In this document: piece after piece, positions 1-6,166 of the stretch
Position numbering within the stretch: the stretch's first letter is position 1
Layout: every line of letters starts with the position of its first letter
NCBI GenBank assembly: GCA_913064995.1
Contig: CAJYBL010000016.1
Span: 1-16,519, forward strand
Length of the DNA: 16,519 nucleotides
Origin: an uncultured Alphaproteobacteria bacterium
GTDB lineage: Bacteria; Pseudomonadota; Alphaproteobacteria; Puniceispirillales; Puniceispirillaceae
Direction of reading: 5' to 3'
Made by a program: the position numbers and the translations under genes
The notes under the pieces: model-generated
Told to the model about the DNA's origin: nothing
Seen by the model: only the letters and a program-made list of their open reading frames with translations
Database searches by the model: none

Positions 1-825
1 CCGGGCCCGCCACGCCGCTGATAGGGCAATTTCGGGAAGCAGAATCAAAACTTGCTGGCCTGCGGCAATCGCCGCTTCAACCGCCTCGAAATAAACCTCG
101 GTCTTGCCCGATCCGGTAACCCCGTCAAGAAGGCAGGCCTGAAAACCATAGCCAACTGTGCCGCGCAAATGAACGGCAGCTTGCTGTTGATCCGATGTCA
201 AGGTGACATGATCAAGATCATGCCGCGGCAAAGGCGGCGGTTGATCGGCCGAGACGAATTTGACCTGCAACAGGCCTGCCGTTTCCATGCCATTAATGAC
301 TGCCTGACTGGCACCGCAAGCAGCCGTAATCATCGCCGCCGTTACACCAACCGTCTCAGCCTGATGATCGGACGCAGCGGATGCCTCAGTTTTGGCGAGG
401 TAATTAAGAACATGCTGCCGCGCCGCGGTAAGCCGGGCTTCATCTGCTGGCGAGCCAATCGAATAGCGTTTTTGCTGGGGCGAACGATCAAAGGCGGCTG
501 GCTGGCTAAGCACCATTTTGACCACCGCACCCAACGGTGCCATTGTCCAAACGGCAACGCGTTCGATAAATTGGACAAGCCCATCTGACAGCGGCGGCAA
601 AGTCACCAAACTTTCAACCGCCCGAAGCTTGGCCACCGGCACATCACCAATCGCCGCTCCCATCACGATGCCGGGTAAATGTCGCCCACCAAATGGAACC
701 ATGACAATAGCGCCACGCACCGCACCAACGGCTGGACCTGCCAGATAATCATAAATCCCGCCAACTGGCGCTGCCACCGCAACGGACAGCGCCGAATGCG
801 ACGCCATGCCAACAGATTCACTCAT
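1..825 (-). CDS. priA: Primosomal protein N' (PriA replication-restart helicase), N-terminal part, cut by window edge
   Basis: PriA is a superfamily 2 3'-5' DNA helicase that binds stalled forks and D-loops and starts reloading of the replicative helicase. Translating the minus strand from ATG 825 gives 275 uninterrupted codons to the window edge, so about 450 residues of a usual 700-740 are missing. The start (MSESVGMASH) leads into the N-terminal 3'-DNA-end binding domain, which has a VPFGGR segment near residue 46. A winged-helix region follows. The helicase core begins with Walker A (DGVTGSGKTEVY, lysine near residue 241) and then LLPEIALS, a hallmark of PriA motif Ia. An in-frame TGA lies just upstream of the ATG, so no longer start exists. 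No clear Shine-Dalgarno sequence is seen. The gene is divergent from the transaldolase gene. Only the truncation limits the call. Confidence 0.95.
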   Translation of the reverse strand, partial: MSESVGMASHSALSVAVAAPVGGIYDYLAGPAVGAVRGAIVMVPFGGRHLPGIVMGAAIGDVPVAKLRAVESLVTLPPLSDGLVQFIERVAVWTMAPLGAVVKMVLSQPAAFDRSPQQKRYSIGSPADEARLTAARQHVLNYLAKTEASAASDHQAETVGVTAAMITAACGASQAVINGMETAGLLQVKFVSADQPPPLPRHDLDHVTLTSDQQQAAVHLRGTVGYGFQACLLDGVTGSGKTEVYFEAVEAAIAAGQQVLILLPEIALSAAWRAR

Positions 826-988
826 GACAAATCAATATAAACATTGGATCCTATGGAGCTATCCGCCATCATAACAAGCTGAACAACGGTTATTTTAAGA
901 TTGTGGATTTGCGCGGTTGCTTCAAGTAAACTTGCGTGGAGCGCAGAAAAAGCGCAAGCATCAATCCAGTTAAAACAGGGACAATGAC
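826..988. promoter_or_regulatory. Divergent priA / transaldolase intergenic region
   Basis: This 163-base gap must hold promoters for both divergent genes. A small inverted repeat, CAAGT-AA-ACTTG, lies at 923-934. A second possible pairing joins CTTGCG (931-936) with CGCAAG (953-958). On the minus strand a TAAAAT hexamer could be a -10 element for priA, but no good -35 element sits at proper spacing. The transaldolase has a clear Shine-Dalgarno AGGGA at 977-981, seven bases before its ATG. I could not name a promoter with confidence on either strand. Confidence 0.4.
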
Positions 989-1642
989 ATGAAAATTTTC
1001 CTCGATAGCGCCGATATTGGCGAGATCACCGCACTTTGTGATACTGGGTTCGTTGATGGAGTCACAACAAATCCATCTTTGATTGCCAAATCAGGACGCA
1101 ATATTCTTGAGACGATTGCCGAAATCTGCAGCCTTGTTGACGGGCCGGTTAGCGGCGAAGTCACGGCAACTGATTTTAAAACAATGCTTACCGAAGGCCA
1201 AAAGCTGGCCACCATCGCCCCAAATGTAACAGTAAAAGTGCCATTGACCCGTGACGGGTTGATGACGTGCCGCGCGCTTAGCGATGCTGGCACCGATGTA
1301 AATGTTACATTGTGTTTTACCGCTGGGCAGGCCTTGCTGGCGGCCAAGGCAGGCGCGAAATTCATTTCACCCTTTGTCGGGCGGCTTGACGATATCGGCC
1401 GCGACGGTATGGGGCTGATCGAAGAGATTTGCAGCATCTATGCAAATTATGATTATGATACGGAGGTTTTGGTTGCCTCGGTTCGAAGCACCCAGCACGT
1501 CGTTGACGCCGCCCTGATGGGGGCCGATGTGGTGACTTTGCCACCAAAGATTTTGACCGCGCTTTATCATCATCCGCTAACCGATAGTGGTCTGGACACT
1601 TTTCTGAAAGACTGGCAAGCAACTGGCCAATCGATTTTATAG
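989..1642 (+). CDS. tal: Transaldolase, short TalC/FSA-type subfamily
   Basis: The 217-residue protein has the length of the decameric TalC/fructose-6-phosphate aldolase (FSA) subfamily, not the ~317 residues of classical TalB. It would transfer a dihydroxyacetone unit between sugar phosphates in the non-oxidative pentose phosphate pathway, in the cytoplasm. MKIFLDSADIGEI and DGVTTNPSLIAKSG form the first strands of the TIM barrel. TVKVPLT carries the Schiff-base lysine (K83), and ISPFVGRLDDIG follows. Glu57 (SGEV) and Phe129 (SPFVGR) are the residues of true transaldolases; FSA enzymes have Gln and Tyr there. Transaldolase activity is therefore inferred rather than fructose-6-phosphate aldolase, although such genes are often labelled fsa. 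ATG 989 follows AGGGA at a 7-base spacing. The DUF484 gene starts 53 bases downstream on the same strand, so they may be co-transcribed. Confidence 0.95.
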   Translation: MKIFLDSADIGEITALCDTGFVDGVTTNPSLIAKSGRNILETIAEICSLVDGPVSGEVTATDFKTMLTEGQKLATIAPNVTVKVPLTRDGLMTCRALSDAGTDVNVTLCFTAGQALLAAKAGAKFISPFVGRLDDIGRDGMGLIEEICSIYANYDYDTEVLVASVRSTQHVVDAALMGADVVTLPPKILTALYHHPLTDSGLDTFLKDWQATGQSIL

Positions 1643-1695
1643 GCGCGGTCCTAACGGGCTTAGCCACATAGGAAACGCCAAGCAGAGGCAGTATT

Positions 1696-2430
1696 ATGGC
1701 AAACGATAAATCTAAGAAAACAATCACCGCCAAAGATATTGCCCACTTTTTGACAGATAATCCTGACGCAATGTCGAAATTGCTAGCAGCCCAGCCTGAA
1801 CTGCTTGCGGCCTGTATCACCGCGGTTGGCACCAAGATCGAGACCAATGATAAAATTGACGATAAGGTGGTGAATCTGATTCCAGCACTGGCCGCCAAGG
1901 CCCGGCAGGATGCCCGCAAATTAAGCCAGACACATCAATCGCTTTTGCATGTGGCCGCCGAAAACATGCTTAGCTGGACACGGCTTCATCACGCCACATT
2001 GGGGCTTCTTGCCAGCACCGATCTTGCTGGCATGTGTCAGGTGATTAAAACCGAATTTCCGGTGATTTTTGACCTGAACCAATGCCAATTGATTAGCGAA
2101 TCCGAAGCGGCAATTCCGGATGCGCTTGGTATGGGGCTGATGGTGCATCCAGCAGATCAGATTGACAAAGCTACTGAAAACTGCGGGATGTTTTTGGGTC
2201 TACCAAATGAGGCCGCCCAGAAGCTGCTGATCAAACCAGCCCAGAGCCTTGCGATTATCCGGCTTCCCGATCAGCTTCCCGATCCGGTATCGCAATGCCT
2301 GTTATTGCTTGGCGGCAAAACCGCCAATAGTTTTCATCCCGATCTTGGCAGTGACCTTCTTGTTCTTCTTGCCGAAATGGTTGGCGTCACCTTGGCGGCA
2401 AGGCTGGAATTGCAGGTGAATTCACGATGA
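1696..2430 (+). CDS. DUF484 family protein (GAF-like), co-translated with xerC
   Basis: This 244-residue protein belongs to the DUF484 family, whose members commonly sit directly upstream of xerC in proteobacteria and whose function is not established. The N-terminus shows the family pattern: a short helix (AKDIAHFLTDNPDAM) and then AAQPELLAA, resembling the usual 'hPDFF..hPeLL' motif. A helical, probably coiled-coil stretch covers about residues 65-105. A GAF-like alpha/beta domain then runs to the C-terminus, ending in a segment with HPDLGSD near residues 216-222. No signal peptide or membrane segment is visible. The ATG follows AGAGG at a 7-base spacing. The stop codon overlaps the xerC start (ATGA at 2427-2430), so translational coupling is likely. 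A link to XerC recombination or cell division is inferred from this conserved context alone. Confidence 0.85.
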   Translation: MANDKSKKTITAKDIAHFLTDNPDAMSKLLAAQPELLAACITAVGTKIETNDKIDDKVVNLIPALAAKARQDARKLSQTHQSLLHVAAENMLSWTRLHHATLGLLASTDLAGMCQVIKTEFPVIFDLNQCQLISESEAAIPDALGMGLMVHPADQIDKATENCGMFLGLPNEAAQKLLIKPAQSLAIIRLPDQLPDPVSQCLLLLGGKTANSFHPDLGSDLLVLLAEMVGVTLAARLELQVNSR

Positions 2431-3323
2431 TTGCGGCGGCACATCGGGCAGCATGGCTTCGCTGGCTTGCCAGTGAAAAACGCTATGGGTCAAACACGCT
2501 TGATGCTTATGAACGCGATCTTGATGATTTTTCCAGCTATCTTAGCGCTGGCGCAAACGCGGCCAATGCGCCGCTATCGCGCCAAATATTTCGTGGCTGG
2601 CTCGCACATATGGCATCACGCCAGCTTGCGCGAACAACGATTGCACGACGGGTATCCTCGGTGCGCAGCTTTTATCGGTTTTGCGGCCGCAACAAACTCA
2701 TTGATGTTCCCGAACTTGGCTGGTTACGCGCGCCGCAACCACCGCGCGCCGTTCCAAAATCAATGTCGGTCGATGATACCCACGCTCTACTTCAGGCCAT
2801 TTTTAACCGGCGCGGTGCCGATTGGGTCAAAAAGCGCGATTTTGCCGTATTGATGCTGCTTTATGGTGCCGGATTACGCATTTCCGAGGCGCTTGGCCTT
2901 TGCCGTAAAGACGCGCCACTTGGTGACTGGCTTACCATTACCGGCAAGGGCGATAAAATGCGCGATGTACCGGTGCTAAAAGCAGCCAGCGAAGCGGTTG
3001 ATGATTATCTCAATGACTGCCCATTTGATGGTGGGGCGCAAGCGCCATTATTTGTCAGCAGCCGCGGCAAGCAGCTTGGTGCACGCGCGGTTCAACGTTT
3101 GCTTGAAGGATTGCGTGTCGAGCTTGATCTGCCATCGCATGTCACACCGCATAGTTTGCGCCATGCCTTTGCAACACATCTTCTTGGCAATGGTGGCGAT
3201 CTTCGCGCCATTCAGGAATTGCTTGGCCATGCCAGCCTATCAACAACTCAGCGCTACACCCATGTTGATGAAACCCATCTAATCCAAATCCACCGCGACA
3301 CACATCCACGCGCGCAACGCTAA
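2427..3323 (+). CDS. xerC: Tyrosine recombinase XerC
   Basis: With XerD, XerC resolves chromosome dimers by recombination at dif before cell division. The 298-residue length is typical. The N-terminal SAM-like core-binding domain spans about residues 5-90 (with TLDAYERDL and the TIARRVSSVRSFYRF helix). The catalytic domain follows with a complete set of active-site residues: R151 (GAGLRISEAL), K174 (TGKGDK), H242 and R245 (PHSLRHAFATHLL), H268 (LLGHASLS) and the nucleophile Y277 (TTQRYTHV). The start overlaps the DUF484 stop by four bases. XerC rather than XerD is inferred from that upstream partner and from the LLGHASLSTTQRYTH motif. The gene is convergent with lpd, 46 bases away. No integrase-specific extra domain, att site or cargo is seen, so a mobile-element integrase is unlikely. 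Confidence 0.93.
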   Translation: MIAAAHRAAWLRWLASEKRYGSNTLDAYERDLDDFSSYLSAGANAANAPLSRQIFRGWLAHMASRQLARTTIARRVSSVRSFYRFCGRNKLIDVPELGWLRAPQPPRAVPKSMSVDDTHALLQAIFNRRGADWVKKRDFAVLMLLYGAGLRISEALGLCRKDAPLGDWLTITGKGDKMRDVPVLKAASEAVDDYLNDCPFDGGAQAPLFVSSRGKQLGARAVQRLLEGLRVELDLPSHVTPHSLRHAFATHLLGNGGDLRAIQELLGHASLSTTQRYTHVDETHLIQIHRDTHPRAQR

Positions 3324-3369
3324 ACGCATGTGCCCGCAAACTACACCCTTGGCAATCACATAAAACTAG

Positions 3370-4779
3370 CTAGATATGGATGGCGCGACCGTCAACCGCC
3401 AGTGCGGCTTCTTTGACGGCCTCATTCAAAGTTGGATGACCATGACAGGTGCGGGCAATATCTTCGGCTGAGGCACCAAAAGCCATGGCGGTGGCGCATT
3501 CATGGATCACCGTTCCGGCCTCATGGCCGATTATATGAACACCAAGAATCCTGTCAGTTTTTGCACATGCCAGAATTTTCACAAACCCATCGCTATGTCC
3601 TTGCGCCCGCGCACGGCTGTTTGCCGAAAACGGAAACACACCCTTGGCAAAATCAATACCAGCTTCGGTCAATGCTTCTTCAGATTTTCCCAAAGTGGCA
3701 ATTTCCGGTGCGGTATAAACAATGCCCGGCACCAGATCATAATCAACATGACCCGGCTTGCCAGCCATCATTTCAACAGCGGCAACCGCATCTTCTTCGG
3801 CCTTATGCGCCAGCATTGGCCCGTCAATCACATCACCAATGGCATAGATATCTTCGATACTGGTCTCAAAACGTGCATCAACCGCAATGCGGCCACGCGG
3901 TGTCATGGTAACACCCATCTTTTCAAGCCCAAGCCCGTCTGTTGCCGGATGTCGTCCAACCGAAACAAGCGCAATACCAGCCTTTATGGTTTCTTCATCA
4001 CCGCCATTGGCAGGGGTGACTGTCAGACTAACGCCATTTTTTCCAGCTTTAGCCGATTTTACCGAGGTGCTGAGACGGAATTTTAAGCCCTGCTTTTTGG
4101 CAATGGTCATAAATTTCTTGGCGATTTCAGCATCCATTCCAGGCAAGATTCGCGGCAAAAACTCGATGACTTCAACCTCGGCACCAAGGCGCGCCCAAAC
4201 CGTACCAAGCTCAAGCCCGATGTAGCCTGCGCCAATCACCACCATTTTCTTTGGCAAGGTTTCAAAGCTCAAAGCGCCGGTTGAGCTGACAATATGTTTT
4301 TCATCAATGGTAATGCCGGGAAGGCTGGAGGGGTGACTGCCGGTGGCAATCATGATTTTGCCAGCTTTATAATCGCCTTTATCCTTACCATCGACAATGG
4401 TCACGCTTCCCGCGCCAGTAAGGGTTGCGCTTCCTTCAAGGCGGGTGATTTTGTTTTTCTTGAACAGAAAATCAATGCCGCCGGTCAGCGTGTCAACAAT
4501 ATCGCTTTTCGATTGCATCATCTGTTTGAGATCAAGCGCAACCGATCCAACCGATATGCCTAATTTGCCAAGCGTGCCTGATGCGGCATTTGCAAAATGC
4601 TCGGACGCATTCAAAAGCGCCTTTGACGGAATACAGCCAACATTCAAACAGGTGCCGCCAAGCGTTGGCCGTTTTTCGATGCAGGCAACATTCATCCCAA
4701 GTTGGGAAGCGCGAATCGCCCCAACATAACCGCCCGGGCCAGCACCAATAATGATGAGATCAAAGCTGTTATTCTGCAT
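3370..4779 (-). CDS. lpdA: Dihydrolipoyl dehydrogenase (E3 of the 2-oxoglutarate dehydrogenase complex)
   Basis: This FAD enzyme reoxidises the dihydrolipoyl arm of E2 and passes electrons to NAD+. From ATG 4779 it is 469 residues, a normal length. The FAD-binding motif IIIGAGPGG is at residues 9-17. The redox-active disulfide is C44/C49 in GGTCLNVGCIPSK. The NAD-binding GAGYIGLELG lies mid-protein. The second FAD contact YAIGDVIDG is present, and the C-terminal catalytic His-Glu pair is H448/E453 in HGHPTLNEA. The frame extends upstream to a TTG at 4824, but ATG 4779 is chosen because AAGGA at 4787-4791 lies seven bases before it and the protein then begins at the conserved MQNNSFDLIIIG. It follows sucB in the same direction, which makes it the E3 of OGDH; whether it also serves pyruvate dehydrogenase cannot be judged here. 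Confidence 0.97.
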   Translation of the reverse strand: MQNNSFDLIIIGAGPGGYVGAIRASQLGMNVACIEKRPTLGGTCLNVGCIPSKALLNASEHFANAASGTLGKLGISVGSVALDLKQMMQSKSDIVDTLTGGIDFLFKKNKITRLEGSATLTGAGSVTIVDGKDKGDYKAGKIMIATGSHPSSLPGITIDEKHIVSSTGALSFETLPKKMVVIGAGYIGLELGTVWARLGAEVEVIEFLPRILPGMDAEIAKKFMTIAKKQGLKFRLSTSVKSAKAGKNGVSLTVTPANGGDEETIKAGIALVSVGRHPATDGLGLEKMGVTMTPRGRIAVDARFETSIEDIYAIGDVIDGPMLAHKAEEDAVAAVEMMAGKPGHVDYDLVPGIVYTAPEIATLGKSEEALTEAGIDFAKGVFPFSANSRARAQGHSDGFVKILACAKTDRILGVHIIGHEAGTVIHECATAMAFGASAEDIARTCHGHPTLNEAVKEAALAVDGRAIHI

Positions 4780-4805
4780 CTTTTTTTCCTTTTTGCCGGC
4801 AAATT

Positions 4806-4824
4806 TTGCAAAGCGGTTTTGCAA
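4806..4824 (-). other. Stem-loop in the sucB-lpd gap
   Basis: Between the sucB stop and the lpd start, a perfect 7-base inverted repeat TTGCAAA / TTTGCAA surrounds a 5-base loop. The transcript would form an AU-rich hairpin. No T-run follows directly, so a strong intrinsic terminator is unlikely. A role in mRNA processing or in the E2/E3 expression ratio is possible but is inference only. Confidence 0.4.
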
Positions 4825-4833
4825 TGTATGCCG

Positions 4834-6111
4834 CTAGACGCCCATTAACAAACGGCGCGGGTCTTCGACCATTTCCTTGATCCGTGCCAGAAATGATACA
4901 GCCTCGCGACCATCAATAATACGATGGTCATATGATAAGGCCAAATACATCATCGGGCGAATCACAATCTGGTCATCAATCACAACTGCGCGCTTTTCGA
5001 TCTTATGCATGCCAAGAATACCGCTTTGTGGCGGGTTCAAAATCGGGGTTGACATCATTGACCCGTAAACACCGCCATTCGAAATGGTGAAGGTGCCGCC
5101 AGCCATATCATCGGGCGCAATTTTGCCATCGCGCGCACGAATACCAAAATCCGAGATTGCCCGTTCGGTATCGGCCAAACTCATTTCACCAGCATCTTTG
5201 ATGACCGGCACAACAAGCCCTTGCGGCGTGCCAACAGCAACTCCGATATTATAGTAATTCTTATAGATAATATCAGTGCCATCAATTTCGGCATTTACCG
5301 CCGGAAATTCACGGAGCGCCTGAATGGCTGCCTGCACAAACACACCCATAAAACCAAGCCGTACTTCATGCGCGGCTTCGAATGCCTCTTTATAATCACC
5401 CCGCAATTTCATCAGCGACGACATATCCACCTCGTTAAAGGTGGTCAGCATCGCCGCGCTATTTTGCGCCGCTTTCAGCCGTGCGGCAATGACCTGCCGC
5501 AATTTCGACATGCGAACACGCTCTTCACGCGCCGCATCAACCGCCCGCGGTGTTGCCCGTGGTGATGTTGGCGCATTTGCAGTTGCCATAACGGTTTGCG
5601 CCAGTGTAGCCTGCGGCTTGTTGATCGCCGCCAAAACATCGGCCTTGGTCAAACGCCCGCCAACACCTGTTGCCGCAATATTTGCCGGATTGAGTTTATG
5701 TTCATCAACCAGCCGCCGCACTGCGGGTGACAGGTCAGAACTGTCAATTGCCGCTGGCGCAGATGCCGCCACTGCAATCGGGGTAGGGATTTCATCTGCC
5801 ACTTTTGCTGGCGCTGATTTTGCCAGGGCTGATTTTTGCACATCTTGTTCTGCAGCCAGTTTGGCACCAGCCGCGCCTTCTTCAACACGCGCCAAAAGCG
5901 CGCCAACTTCAACGGTTTCACCTTCAGCGGCGATGATTTCACCAAGCTTGCCAGCAACCGGTGACGGCACTTCCAATGTCACCTTATCCGTCTCAAGCTC
6001 AACAATCGGTTCATCTGCGGCGACCGCGTCGCCAGCCTTCTTTATCCAGCGAGCAATCGTTGCATCGCTGATTGACTCACCAAGTGTTGGAACATGAATA
6101 TCAATTGACAT
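4834..6111 (-). CDS. sucB: Dihydrolipoyllysine-residue succinyltransferase (E2 of 2-oxoglutarate dehydrogenase)
   Basis: This is the core subunit of the OGDH complex and transfers the succinyl group from its lipoyl arm to CoA. The 425-residue protein has the single-lipoyl layout. A lipoyl domain spans residues 1-78 with the modified lysine K43 in ETDKVTLEV. An Ala/Pro-rich linker follows. The peripheral-subunit-binding domain lies at about 127-167 (SPAVRRLVDEH, then GVGGRLTKADV). A second linker leads to the catalytic domain, ending with YDHRIIDGREAVSFL, where H396 and D400 are catalytic. The frame opens at a GTG at 6120, but ATG 6111 is chosen because AGGAGG at 6121-6126 is correctly placed only for it. 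It starts 55 bases after the sucA stop, is followed by lpd, and is clearly one operon with both. GREAVSFL at the C-terminus and the sucA neighbour argue against a pyruvate dehydrogenase E2. Confidence 0.97.
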   Translation of the reverse strand: MSIDIHVPTLGESISDATIARWIKKAGDAVAADEPIVELETDKVTLEVPSPVAGKLGEIIAAEGETVEVGALLARVEEGAAGAKLAAEQDVQKSALAKSAPAKVADEIPTPIAVAASAPAAIDSSDLSPAVRRLVDEHKLNPANIAATGVGGRLTKADVLAAINKPQATLAQTVMATANAPTSPRATPRAVDAAREERVRMSKLRQVIAARLKAAQNSAAMLTTFNEVDMSSLMKLRGDYKEAFEAAHEVRLGFMGVFVQAAIQALREFPAVNAEIDGTDIIYKNYYNIGVAVGTPQGLVVPVIKDAGEMSLADTERAISDFGIRARDGKIAPDDMAGGTFTISNGGVYGSMMSTPILNPPQSGILGMHKIEKRAVVIDDQIVIRPMMYLALSYDHRIIDGREAVSFLARIKEMVEDPRRLLMGV

Positions 6112-6166
6112 TGTAAGCACCCTCCTACGGTACCTTGTCTAAAAACCTACTTTAAAAAAGCTCAGT

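Noticed and set aside
52..588. Open frame of 178 codons on the plus strand
   Set aside because: It lies antisense to priA, whose minus-strand frame is continuous from 825 to the window edge with clear helicase motifs.
970..1437. Minus-strand open frame of 155 codons
   Set aside because: Antisense shadow of the transaldolase gene; no recognisable motif.
2431..2853. Open frame of 140 codons on the plus strand inside xerC
   Set aside because: Out-of-frame shadow of the recombinase, whose own frame holds all catalytic residues.
2427..3323. xerC as an integrase of a mobile island
   Set aside because: It is coupled to DUF484 as chromosomal xerC usually is, and no att repeats, tRNA or cargo genes flank it.
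3324..3369. Intrinsic terminator between the convergent xerC and lpd
   Set aside because: No stem of useful length and no T-run on either strand in the 46-base gap.
3432..4086. Two long plus-strand open frames
   Set aside because: Antisense to lpd; composition driven by the GC-rich third positions of the real gene.
5441..6097. Plus-strand open frame of 218 codons rich in Ala, Ser and Thr
   Set aside because: Antisense to the lipoyl and linker regions of sucB; the low-complexity protein merely mirrors the Ala/Pro linker.
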